The notes beneath the pieces were generated by a model. That model had not been told where the DNA came from. It worked only from the letters and a program-made list of their open reading frames with translations, and made no database searches. Below, one piece after another: positions 7,582 through 15,671 of a stretch of DNA of 64,000 bases; position 1 is the stretch's first letter; the number at the start of each line of letters is the position of its first letter. Made by a program: the position numbers and the translations under genes. Source of the stretch: Erythrobacter sp. BLCC-B19 (GTDB lineage Bacteria > Pseudomonadota > Alphaproteobacteria > Sphingomonadales > Sphingomonadaceae); contig NZ_CP117516.1 of the NCBI RefSeq assembly GCF_028621955.1, positions 704,001 through 768,000 of the forward strand, in the 5' to 3' direction.

Positions 7582-8996
7582 GCGGGGGCGGGCTCCGGCG
7601 TGGTGGGGGTGGTGAGGATCGGCCAGCCGCTGGCGGCCCCTGCTGCGTCGAGCGCCGCCAGCACGGGCGCGCCTTGCTCCAAGGCATCGGCCATCACGCG
7701 CGCATCGGCACCCATCAGCCGGGCAAGATCATCCCGCCAGCCACCGCGCAGCGGCGCGTCCTCGCCCGGCACCAGCGCGATCGCAGGAGGCAGGGCAGAT
7801 GGTGACGCATCGGCGCGCGCGGCCAACGCAGTGAAGACCTCGACAAGGGTTTGTTCGCCGCGCATCCATTCAAGCGCGTCAGCCGCATCGAGACGCGCGG
7901 TGCCATGGAGCGCGGCGGCGAGCAGCGCGAGATCGGGGAAGCCGGGGGGCTGCTGCGCGGTCGGGCCATTGTCGGGCGCGGCGATGGTTGCCGCTTCGCC
8001 CTCGACGGCAACCGCTGCCACGAACGGCGCGAGCGCGCGCACAGGCTCGCCATAGGCTGCCGCAGTGCGATAGGCGATTTCGGCGCAGGCGGCCTTGCCC
8101 TGTTCGCGCAGCACATGGCCAAGCTGCGCCCAATAGCTGCGTTCATGCGGGTGGAGCGTCAGCGCAGCGGCATAGTCGCGCTCGGCCGCGGCCCAGTCAT
8201 GCGCATCGCGCGCGGCATCCCCGGCGCGCACCAGCGCCATGAAGGCCGCATCGGCATGGGCGACCCGGCGCAGCGCCTCAATCGCGGCGAGCCGCCGGGC
8301 GAAGGACAGCGGCGCGGCCGGACTGGCGACATCATCCGCCCCCGCCGCCATCCGCGCGAGAAAATGATCCTGCGCTTCGTCGAAATCGGCAAAGTCGGTC
8401 AGCCGCCCGCCATCCAGCACTGCCCAGCGGTTGCAGTGATCGCGCAGGTAGCCCGGATCGTGCGAGATGATCATCATGGCCCGCTCGCCGCGCTTGTCGA
8501 ACAACTCGTAATTGCAGCGCTCGTGAAACCGCGCGTCGCCGACCGCGGCGATCTCGTCGATCAGGAAGCAGTCGAACTCGATGATCATCGAAATCGCAAA
8601 GGCCAGCCTTGCCCGCATCCCCGAGGAATAGTGCCGCACCGGTTCGCGCAGATATGCCCCCAGCTCGGCGAAGCTTTCGACAAAGGCGAGGTTCGCGTCA
8701 GGATCCTGCGCATAGAGGCGGCTGATGAAGCGGACATTGTCGGCCCCGGTCAGCGCGGGCTGGAACGCACCGCCAAAGGCCAGCGGCCATGATACTGACA
8801 TGCCCCGCGTGATCCGCCCGGCGGAGGGCTGCTCCGCCCCGCCGACCAGCCGGATCAAGGTCGATTTGCCCGCCCCGTTGCGCCCCAGCACGCCCAGCCT
8901 TTCGCCCATGGTGAGGGTAAAGCTGACATCATCGAGCACCCGGCGCGGGCCGCTGCGGGTGCGGTAGGTCTTGGCGATGCGGTCGGCGACGATCAT
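7578..8996 (-). CDS. Polysaccharide ABC exporter ATPase (KpsT/Wzt type) with C-terminal TPR-like domain
   Basis: The protein has 472 residues. Residues 1-220 form a KpsT-type ATPase: Walker A GRNGAGKST (38-46), signature YSSGMRARLAF (123-133), Walker B CFLIDEIAAVGD (143-154) and H-loop His179. Typical KpsT ends near residue 220. Here about 250 further residues follow, with a TPR-like unit at about 230-330 closely resembling the free-standing protein at 6023-6685. Some Wzt proteins carry C-terminal glycan-binding domains, but those are beta-sandwiches and this one is helical. ATG 8996 is chosen over an upstream frame extension because it overlaps the permease stop as ATGA. Confidence 0.9.
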   Translation of the reverse strand: MIVADRIAKTYRTRSGPRRVLDDVSFTLTMGERLGVLGRNGAGKSTLIRLVGGAEQPSAGRITRGMSVSWPLAFGGAFQPALTGADNVRFISRLYAQDPDANLAFVESFAELGAYLREPVRHYSSGMRARLAFAISMIIEFDCFLIDEIAAVGDARFHERCNYELFDKRGERAMMIISHDPGYLRDHCNRWAVLDGGRLTDFADFDEAQDHFLARMAAGADDVASPAAPLSFARRLAAIEALRRVAHADAAFMALVRAGDAARDAHDWAAAERDYAAALTLHPHERSYWAQLGHVLREQGKAACAEIAYRTAAAYGEPVRALAPFVAAVAVEGEAATIAAPDNGPTAQQPPGFPDLALLAAALHGTARLDAADALEWMRGEQTLVEVFTALAARADASPSALPPAIALVPGEDAPLRGGWRDDLARLMGADARVMADALEQGAPVLAALDAAGAASGWPILTTPTTPEPAPA

Positions 8997-9817
8997 TCGG
9001 GCACCGCCCGCCGCGCCGTCCAGCGCACCGCGATCAGCGCGGCAAGGCTCAGCACCCCTGCACCGGTCAGCGCGTAACCGGCCGAGAACACCGTCGCCAC
9101 CCGCGAGCCGAAAAAGCCCTCGCGGATCATCTCCACCCCGTGCACCATCGGCAGCAGCAGCACGATATCCTGCGCCTGCTTGGGCAGCCCGCTGACGAGG
9201 AACGCCGCGCCCGAAAGCGGGAACAGCAGGTAGGAGGCCGGGTGCCACAGCTTGTCGACCAGCTCAAACTCGTGGCTCAAGGCACCCAGCAGGATCGCCA
9301 GCGCCGCGCCGAACCACGCGATCAGCAGCCAGCCCGCAATCACCATCAGCACATCTTCGGGCGGGGTCAGCCAGCCGCCCAGGATGAACAGGCTGCCCAG
9401 CACCATGAACGAGATCGTCGCCCCGGCGAATTCGATCAGCACCCGCGCCAGATAGATGTCCAGCACCCGGACATTGCGGTGATAGAGCAGCGCCAGATTG
9501 GCCATCAGCGCGCCGATGCAGCGCCCCGGCATATTGCGCCACAAGAGCACGCTGGAATAGCCCGTCAGCGCAAAGGCGACGATCGGCAGGTCGCTGCCGT
9601 GGACCGCCTTGGTCGCGGTCCACAGCGCCGTCACCCCGAGCGTGAACAGCATCGGTTCGACGAACAGCCACAGGAAGCCGATATTGTGCCGCCCGTAGCG
9701 GGTCAGCAGCTCGCGCACCAGCAAGGCGCCCAGCACCCGGCGATGCACGGCGAGGCTGGCGGCCAGAGCGGGAACAGGCGGCGGCGGCGGGAGGGGGGCG
9801 GCTTCGGCCATGCTCAC
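8993..9817 (-). CDS. Polysaccharide ABC exporter permease (KpsM/Wzm type)
   Basis: The protein has 274 residues and belongs to the ABC-2 permease family. The N-terminal coupling region RELLTRYGRHNIGFLW is characteristic of KpsM/BexB/CtrC proteins. About six hydrophobic segments follow, with typical short loops (LLWRNMPGRCIGALMANLALLYH; see the residues after about 90). It forms the inner-membrane pore for an undecaprenol-independent, lipid-linked polysaccharide. The first start is GTG at 9817, giving a GTGA overlap with the KpsE-like gene. An ATG two codons later at 9811 is an alternative. It is followed by the ATPase gene with a 4-base overlap. Confidence 0.9.
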   Translation of the reverse strand: MSMAEAAPLPPPPPVPALAASLAVHRRVLGALLVRELLTRYGRHNIGFLWLFVEPMLFTLGVTALWTATKAVHGSDLPIVAFALTGYSSVLLWRNMPGRCIGALMANLALLYHRNVRVLDIYLARVLIEFAGATISFMVLGSLFILGGWLTPPEDVLMVIAGWLLIAWFGAALAILLGALSHEFELVDKLWHPASYLLFPLSGAAFLVSGLPKQAQDIVLLLPMVHGVEMIREGFFGSRVATVFSAGYALTGAGVLSLAALIAVRWTARRAVPE

Positions 9818-10983
9818 TCCCGATGCTCGCGTACGCCGACCAGCAGCATCGCCGCCACACCCCAGGCGATCAGGCCCAGCGCAAAGGTCGCCGCCACCCC
9901 GCGCAGCCGCCGCGGAAAGGCGGCATCGTCGGGCAGGCTGGGCTGGGCGATGCGTTCGACATAGGCCTGCTTGCGGCGCGCCTCCGCGGTGGCCTCCTGA
10001 TAGGCGGAGAGCGCCACGGCGAGCTGCTTTTCGGCAAACTCCGATGCCAGCCGCAGCTCCTGATAGCGCACCGAGGCCGCCGACAATGACCCGCGCCCGC
10101 CCGCCAGCAAGGCGGTCTGCGCGTCGATCTCGCGCTCCAGCTTGCGGATCTGGGTGCGCAGATAGGGGATCTGTGAGGCCTGCGGGGTGTAGGTTTCGAG
10201 CTGCAGCAGCTGGGTCTGCCCGGCGATCAGCTGGTCTTGCAGCTTGCCGATCATCTGGAGGCCAGCGCTCGCCTGCAATTCGGGGTCGATCACGCCTTCC
10301 GCATCGCGATACGCCCCGAGCGCCAGCGCCGCATCCCGTGCGGCGGTGCGCGCGCGGCCCAGCTCCGCCTCGGCGAGCGCGATGCCATCGCGCCGCGCGC
10401 GTTCGGACAGGTCATTGACCAGCACTTCGGAGGCTTCGAGCAGGCGGCGGTTGATGGTCTGCGCGCTGACCGGATCGAAGGCGCGCACGGTCAGCACCGT
10501 CACCATGGTCTGATCGGCTTCCTCGGCGGCGACGGAATCGCGGTAATATTCGAACAGATCCTCGCCCGTGTCAGCGCCCAGCCCGCCGAAGCGGTCGAGC
10601 CGGAACACGCCGTCATTGCCCCAGGCGCGGGTGACGAGGCCATCGACATTGACCGCTCCCAGCGCCTGGCGCGAGGCGATGAATTCGCTCACCGCCGCGC
10701 TTTCCTCGCTCGCGCCGACGATGTTGCCCCCGCTCAGCACCACGCCCAGCGGGGAGAGGTTGGGCTTGGTCGGGCTGCGGACGATGAAGCGGCTTTCCGA
10801 GACATAGACGTCGCTGGCGAAGAACCCGAAATAGAGCGCGGCGAGCAGTGTCGGCACGATCACCAGCGCGGCAAACAGCGGGTCGAGGGCGCGCAGCCGC
10901 GCCAGCAGCCGCGCCGCAAGGCTGGGTGCGGGCACAGCCGCCCCCGCATCGCCGAGCGCGGGCAGGATCGGCGCCATCCGCAT
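9814..10983 (-). CDS. Capsule export inner-membrane protein, KpsE/BexC/CtrB type
   Basis: The protein has 389 residues with the polysaccharide co-polymerase layout: a cytoplasmic N-terminus, TM1 at about 36-56, a long periplasmic coiled-coil region rich in Ala/Glu/Gln/Arg, and TM2 near 362-384 close to the C-terminus. VYVSESRFIVRSP directly after TM1 and the ending (TM plus short basic tail) match the KpsE/BexC family. It would bridge the KpsMT transporter to the outer-membrane lipoprotein at 1-300. ATG at 10983 overlaps the stop of the upstream GT4 gene by one base. An open extension to 11226 lies inside the GT4 gene and was not used. Confidence 0.9.
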   Translation of the reverse strand: MRMAPILPALGDAGAAVPAPSLAARLLARLRALDPLFAALVIVPTLLAALYFGFFASDVYVSESRFIVRSPTKPNLSPLGVVLSGGNIVGASEESAAVSEFIASRQALGAVNVDGLVTRAWGNDGVFRLDRFGGLGADTGEDLFEYYRDSVAAEEADQTMVTVLTVRAFDPVSAQTINRRLLEASEVLVNDLSERARRDGIALAEAELGRARTAARDAALALGAYRDAEGVIDPELQASAGLQMIGKLQDQLIAGQTQLLQLETYTPQASQIPYLRTQIRKLEREIDAQTALLAGGRGSLSAASVRYQELRLASEFAEKQLAVALSAYQEATAEARRKQAYVERIAQPSLPDDAAFPRRLRGVAATFALGLIAWGVAAMLLVGVREHRE

Positions 10984-12254
10984 CAGCGCCGCCCTCCGGC
11001 CACAGCCCGGTCGGGCGCGATGGGTGCGGGCCAGTCCACCGCCGGCTGCGCGCGCTCCGCCAGAGTGATCGGCACCGGCCGCAGCAGACGTTCGAGCCAG
11101 GCTTCGACCAGCGCGAAATGATCGCGCCAGTCGGGCGCGCGCCAGGCGCGCAGCATCGCCAGCTGGCGCTGCCGCTCCGGCCCGTCGGCGGCGAATTCGC
11201 GGATCATGCGCAGCCATGCTTCGCAAGCCGCAGGATCGAGATAGGTCGGCACCGCGCCCCCGATTTCGCGGAAAGCGGCAAGATCGCTCGCGATCACCGG
11301 CACCCCGAGCCGCAGCGCCTCTGCCACGGGCAGGCCGAAGCCCTCGGCCCGGCTCGGCGCAAGCAAAGCGCGCGCGCCGACCAGCGCGCGGGCGATGGCA
11401 TCATCATCACACTGGTTGCGGATGGTAATGAAGCGGTGGAGGTAGGGATCGCTGCGATAGCGCCGCCGCACCGCCTCGCTTCCCAGCCCCCAGCGCCCGA
11501 TCAGCTCCAGCCGCGGCGCGCGCTCCCCCAGCTGGGCGATCAGCCGCTGCCACACATCAAGCAGCAGCATATGGTTCTTGCGGGTCTCGATCGTGCTGAC
11601 ACAGACAAAGGTCGCGCGCGGCGGCAGGCCGGGGGGCAGGGCCGGAACAGGCAAGTCCGTCGCGCCAAGCGGTGCTTCAAGCAGCGGCGGCAAGCGAAGC
11701 CCTGCACTATGCGCATAGGCGCGGATGGCTGCGGCGGTGGCGTGGGAATTGGCAATGATCCCGCTCGCCGCCTCCAGCGCGCGGCGCACCCGTCCTTCGT
11801 GGCGCGCGGTCTTGTGCGCGGTGGTAAAGTCGGGATGCGCGATCGGGATCAGATCGTGCAGCAGATAGACCGGCCGCACGCCGCCTGCGCGCAGCCAGCC
11901 ATGGTGCGCGTCGCGATCAAAGTCCGAATGTGAGACGTTGAGATAAAGCGCCCCGGGCGTGGGCGCAGGCCCAGCACCGCTGGCGACAACCTGCGCGGCG
12001 AGCGCGGCAAGGCGGCGGCGGAACCCCTCCCCCGGCGCTGCGAGCAGATCGAACAGCCGGGCCGAATGGGCTGCCGAGAGCACCCGCGCGCGGCCACGCA
12101 CCTGCACCACCGCCTGGGTCTGCGCGCGCGCCGCAAAATGCGCGCGATAGGCCTCGCACACCCGGTCGATACCGGTCGGCATCCGCCCCGCAAGACCGCG
12201 CGCGACCATGCGGCTGCAATCGAACAGGATCGGCAAACCGGCCCGCATTGTCAT
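10983..12254 (-). CDS. Family 4 glycosyltransferase
   Basis: The protein has 423 residues. An N-terminal segment with PTGIDRVCEAYRAHF is followed by a GT-B C-terminal domain containing FVCVSTIETRKNHMLLLDVW and the GT4 motif RAEGFGLPVAEAL, where the two catalytic-pair glutamates are spaced by seven residues. PVIASDLAAFREIGG follows as expected. It is related to mannosyl- or rhamnosyl-type GT4 enzymes, but the donor cannot be assigned. It sits between the CTP-type nucleotidyltransferase (ATGA overlap at 12251-12254) and the KpsE-like gene. This places it at the start of glycan assembly in the operon. Confidence 0.88.
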   Translation of the reverse strand: MTMRAGLPILFDCSRMVARGLAGRMPTGIDRVCEAYRAHFAARAQTQAVVQVRGRARVLSAAHSARLFDLLAAPGEGFRRRLAALAAQVVASGAGPAPTPGALYLNVSHSDFDRDAHHGWLRAGGVRPVYLLHDLIPIAHPDFTTAHKTARHEGRVRRALEAASGIIANSHATAAAIRAYAHSAGLRLPPLLEAPLGATDLPVPALPPGLPPRATFVCVSTIETRKNHMLLLDVWQRLIAQLGERAPRLELIGRWGLGSEAVRRRYRSDPYLHRFITIRNQCDDDAIARALVGARALLAPSRAEGFGLPVAEALRLGVPVIASDLAAFREIGGAVPTYLDPAACEAWLRMIREFAADGPERQRQLAMLRAWRAPDWRDHFALVEAWLERLLRPVPITLAERAQPAVDWPAPIAPDRAVAGGRR

Positions 12255-13018
12255 GCCAAAGCCCCTTGCGACTCCGCCGCGGACGGGGCCGCATCAAGGA
12301 ACTGCGGTGCTTGCGCGCGCGCCAGTGCCAGCATCGCAGGCTCGTCGACATCGATCCACCAGTGCCCGGTCACATCGAGGCTATCGGCCAGCCCGCGCGC
12401 GGCGAGGTTCTGCATCCCGTCCGACAGGCTGCCTGCCGCACCGCCCGCCACCGCGGCGCGGATTGCGCCGGCAAGATCGGGCGTGGCAATGAAGGCGCCG
12501 CAATCGACCGCGTTGCGCTGGGTCAGGTGCTTGCCGATGGCGGCGATCAAGCCAGTCGCGCGGGTGCGCACCCAGGTTGCGTCAGCCGGATCGATTGCCG
12601 GGCCATCGCACGCCCGATCAATCGCCAGCAGCGCGCCGGTCTGACGGCGCGTCCCTTGCGCAACCAACCGGGCGAGCAGGCTGGCCGCAAACAGATGGTC
12701 GGCCATCATCAGCAGATAATTGCCCTCGATCTGCGCGGCCCCGGCCAGCACCGAGTGGCCATTGGGCCGCGACCAATCGGCGAGGCGGCAAGGCGTGATC
12801 GGCACGCCGCAGCGCTCGGCGATTGCAGGCAGGTGCGCCTCGATCTCTTCGGCGCGGTGACCGGTCACCACCACGGCGCGGCGCACCCCCGCACGGGCTG
12901 CCTGCCACACGCCCCATTCCAGCAGGCTTCGGCCGGCCACCATCACCAGCGGTTTGGGTTCGGCCACGGACTGAGCCAGCCGGGAGCCATAACCAGCAGC
13001 AAGGATCAAAGCGTTCAT
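12251..13018 (-). CDS. Nucleotidyltransferase, probable inositol-phosphate cytidylyltransferase
   Basis: The protein has 255 residues. The N-terminus MNALILAAGYGSRL with a following PKPLVMVAGRSLLEW is the sugar-nucleotidyltransferase signature (pyrophosphorylase loop and catalytic Lys). YLLMMADHLF corresponds to the M.DH element seen in L-myo-inositol-1-phosphate cytidylyltransferase domains of archaeal and thermophile IPCT/DIPPS enzymes. A late WWIDVDEPAML motif fits the same group. Position directly after inositol-phosphate synthase and near two CDP-alcohol transferases supports CDP-inositol as product. Substrate assignment is inference, and a sugar-phosphate substrate is the main alternative. 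ATG 13018 gives a start at the conserved N-terminus. Confidence 0.75.
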   Translation of the reverse strand: MNALILAAGYGSRLAQSVAEPKPLVMVAGRSLLEWGVWQAARAGVRRAVVVTGHRAEEIEAHLPAIAERCGVPITPCRLADWSRPNGHSVLAGAAQIEGNYLLMMADHLFAASLLARLVAQGTRRQTGALLAIDRACDGPAIDPADATWVRTRATGLIAAIGKHLTQRNAVDCGAFIATPDLAGAIRAAVAGGAAGSLSDGMQNLAARGLADSLDVTGHWWIDVDEPAMLALARAQAPQFLDAAPSAAESQGALA

Positions 13019-13097
13019 GGCAAGGACGACCTCGAGCGGGAGAGAGAACGGGGGCGGCGTGAGGCAGGGCGGGATCGGATCGGCGGCGCGCGGGCTC

Positions 13098-14198
13098 CTA
13101 TTCGGCGGCGTCCAGCTGCGGCACCGCGCGCGCATCGAGAAGGGCGAGCGCGGCATCCTCGGCCATCTGGCGCGGGGGGTGCTTGCAGTAGAAGGCGCTC
13201 TCGGCGATCAGCGCGCCGCCCTCCCCCCGATCCCGCGCAAGCTTGCAGAACCGGATCGCATCGACCACGCAGGCGGCCGCATTGGGGCTGTCCTCGACCG
13301 AGAGGCGCAGTTCGATATGCATCGGCACCCCGCCCCAGCCGGCCCCTTCCATCCGCAGGAAGCAGATCTTGTTGTCCTTCTGCCAGGGGACATATTCGGC
13401 CGGGCCGATGCGGATATCGGCATCTTCGAGCCGGGCGGCGAGCGCGGCCTGCACCGCTTCGGTCTTGGATTCCTTCTTGTCGGCCAGCCGCTCGCGATCG
13501 AGCATATTGAGGAAGTCGGTATTGCCGCCGGTGTTGAGCTGATAGGTGTGCGCCACCTCGACCCCGCGCGCGGCGAACAGTGCGGCCAGCGTGCGGTGGA
13601 TCACCGTCGCCCCGATCTGCGCCTTGATGTCGTCCCCCACGATCGGCAGGCCGCGCTGGCGGAAGCGCGCTTCCCAGCCTGCGTCGCTGGCGATGAAGAC
13701 CGGGATCGCATTGACCACGCCCACCCCGGCTTCAAGCGCGCATTCCATGTAGAATTCGCTCGCCGCCTGCGAGCCGACGGGAAGGAAGTTGACCAGCACA
13801 TCGACCCGTTCGCGCCGGAGCGCGGCGATGATCTCGGCCGCGCTTGCCTCGGGCACGGCGGCGGGCTGGAACCCGCGTTCTCCCGCAGCGGTCATGTGCG
13901 GAGCGACCCCATCAAGGATCCGGCCCATCATCACCGGGGCAGCGGGTGACGCAATATTTCCCTCGAAAATGGATGTATTATTCGGCGGAGCGAAAATCGC
14001 TTCACCGAGCGGACGACCGATCTTGCGCTGATCGACGTCGATCCCAAGCACAAACTGCACATCGCTGACCTGATATTGCGCGATGCGGCTGAAGATACGA
14101 CCGGCACTTTCGGACTTGTTGCGATAATGCTCCACGCCCTGGACGAGGGCGGACGCACAATTTCCCAACCCGACAATGGCAGTCCTGATCGTGTTCAT
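13098..14198 (-). CDS. ino1: myo-Inositol-1(3)-phosphate synthase
   Basis: The protein has 366 residues of the short, actinobacterial/archaeal-type MIPS family. The NAD-binding start is IRTAIVGLGNCASALVQG. The family motifs GIDVDQRKIGRPLGEAIF, VNFLPVGSQAASEFYMECAL, GDDIKAQIGATVIHR, and LNTGGNTDFLNM are all present, with the last carrying the catalytic region. It converts glucose-6-phosphate to inositol-3-phosphate in the cytoplasm. ATG 14198 is preceded by AGGAA about 8 bases upstream. It is the first gene of the long capsule operon, 79 bases before the cytidylyltransferase. The extended frame upstream to 14831 is antisense to the GT4 gene and not used. Confidence 0.93.
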   Translation of the reverse strand: MNTIRTAIVGLGNCASALVQGVEHYRNKSESAGRIFSRIAQYQVSDVQFVLGIDVDQRKIGRPLGEAIFAPPNNTSIFEGNIASPAAPVMMGRILDGVAPHMTAAGERGFQPAAVPEASAAEIIAALRRERVDVLVNFLPVGSQAASEFYMECALEAGVGVVNAIPVFIASDAGWEARFRQRGLPIVGDDIKAQIGATVIHRTLAALFAARGVEVAHTYQLNTGGNTDFLNMLDRERLADKKESKTEAVQAALAARLEDADIRIGPAEYVPWQKDNKICFLRMEGAGWGGVPMHIELRLSVEDSPNAAACVVDAIRFCKLARDRGEGGALIAESAFYCKHPPRQMAEDAALALLDARAVPQLDAAE

Positions 14199-14498
14199 GG
14201 GGTGTTCCTGTAATACTTCGACAGGGGTCTGCGAATTGCGCATACCTGTCAATCCGCTGGAATTGCGGCAAAAGCCACTGCCGCAGCCTCCAAAATGGGT
14301 CAGATTGGCGCAGCGTGGACGCATCCGGCAGCGGTGTTGCGCGCGGAATTCTGCGGGCCAGGCCGACAACCCCGGAATTTCCCCTAGCGGCTTATCCGGA
14401 GGTGCCGGAGGGGCGCAGGTGGCGCATGAGGATGCGGCCAACCGCACCGAATTTCCGACCATCGGAAACGGATCAAAATTCTGTTGTTTAAGGGAAAA
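14199..14498. promoter_or_regulatory. Divergent promoter region between inositol-phosphate synthase and a GT4 gene
   Basis: These 300 bases carry no gene. They must contain the promoter of the long minus-strand capsule operon and that of the plus-strand GT4 gene. The half next to the GT4 gene is more AT-rich and contains a perfect inverted repeat (see separate entry). I cannot assign -35/-10 boxes with confidence. Confidence 0.6.
14452..14468. promoter_or_regulatory. Perfect inverted repeat, operator candidate
   Basis: TTTCCGA-CCA-TCGGAAA is a perfect 7-base inverted repeat with a 3-base centre, ending 30 bases before the GT4 start codon at 14499. The size and placement fit a dimeric regulator binding site that could control one or both divergent transcripts. 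A short hairpin in the leader is the alternative. Confidence 0.45.
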
Positions 14499-15671
14499 AT
14501 GCCCGATTCTCGGCCAATCAACATCGCGCTCGATTGCCGCTACCTCGGCCCCCGGCCCAGCGGGATCGGCGAAATGGTGGCCGCGCTGGTCGCGCATCTG
14601 CCGGGGATGGCGCCCGACTGCCGCTTCACGCTGCTGCGCGCGGCGGATGCGGCAGGCCCGCTCAGCGGGGCGGCCAATGTGCGCGAGGTGGTGGTGCGCG
14701 CGGCGGCCAACGGGCCGGTGACGCTGGCGCGCCTGCCGTTGGCGGTCGACCTCACCGGGATCGACCTGTTTCATGCCCCGGCGAACATCCTGCCAGGCGG
14801 GCTCAGGATGCCGAGCATCACAACGGTGCACGACATCATGTGGCTAACGCATCCAAAATGGTGCAATCCCAGCCTCTGGGGTCGGGTCGAGCGGGTCTTC
14901 TATGGCCACGGGATCACCCGCGCGCTGGGCCGATCGGCCCGGATCGCGACCGTCAGCGCCGCGACTCGCGATGCCATCGCCGCCCACGCCCCCCACGTCG
15001 CAGGCCGGCTTGCGGTTATCCCTTCGGGTGTCGCGGCGGACTTCACCCCCGTCCCGCGCGATCCCGCTGCGCTCGCCCGGATCGGGGTGCCCAAGGGGCG
15101 CCGCTTCGTGCTCATGGTCGGTCAGGGCGCACCCTACAAGAACCACGCGATGGCGCTGCGCGCCTTCGCCGCCGCGCTGGGCAGCCGCGCGGGGATCGAT
15201 CTGGTGCTGGTGCGCCGTCGGGGGGCGAGCGGCGCCGGGCTGGAGCGGCTCGCGCACCGGCTGGGGGTGGCGGGCCGGGTGCATATCCTCCCCGCCGTTG
15301 CCCGCGCCGATCTGGTGCAGCTTTATGCCGGAGCAGAGGTGCTGCTCCACCCGTCGCTGTGCGAAGGCTTCGGCCATCCGGTGGCCGAGGCGATGGCCTG
15401 CGGCTGCCCGGTCATCACCAGCGACGTCAGCGCCATGCCTGAAGTCGCGGGCGGAGCGGCGGTGCTGGTCGACCCCGGCGACATTGGCGACATCGCCGCC
15501 GCGCTGATGCGGGTGACCGGCGACATGACCCTGCGCGCGGCCTTGCGGCAACGCGGGCTGGCACGGGCCGCGATGCTCGACTGGCAGGCCTGCGCGGCCG
15601 GCTATCTGGCGCTCTATCGCAGCGTGCTGGCGGAACAGTCCCCGGCGGTGCGGCTGCCCGTTCCCGCCTGA
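14499..15671 (+). CDS. Family 4 glycosyltransferase
   Basis: The protein has 390 residues. The N-terminal acceptor domain has LDCRYLGPRPSGIGEMV, and the donor domain has FVLMVGQGAPYKNHAMAL, LYAGAEVLLHPSLCEGFGHP and VITSDVSAMPEVAG. The E(x7)E pair lies in CEGFGHPVAEAM. ATG 14499 is preceded by AAGGGA with short spacing. An in-frame TTG at 14484 is possible but less likely. It is divergent from inositol-phosphate synthase, and its 3' end overlaps the convergent CDP-alcohol phosphatidyltransferase by 58 bases. Because GT4 includes phosphatidylinositol mannosyltransferases, glycosylation of an inositol lipid is an attractive but unproven role. Confidence 0.88.
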   Translation: MPDSRPINIALDCRYLGPRPSGIGEMVAALVAHLPGMAPDCRFTLLRAADAAGPLSGAANVREVVVRAAANGPVTLARLPLAVDLTGIDLFHAPANILPGGLRMPSITTVHDIMWLTHPKWCNPSLWGRVERVFYGHGITRALGRSARIATVSAATRDAIAAHAPHVAGRLAVIPSGVAADFTPVPRDPAALARIGVPKGRRFVLMVGQGAPYKNHAMALRAFAAALGSRAGIDLVLVRRRGASGAGLERLAHRLGVAGRVHILPAVARADLVQLYAGAEVLLHPSLCEGFGHPVAEAMACGCPVITSDVSAMPEVAGGAAVLVDPGDIGDIAAALMRVTGDMTLRAALRQRGLARAAMLDWQACAAGYLALYRSVLAEQSPAVRLPVPA

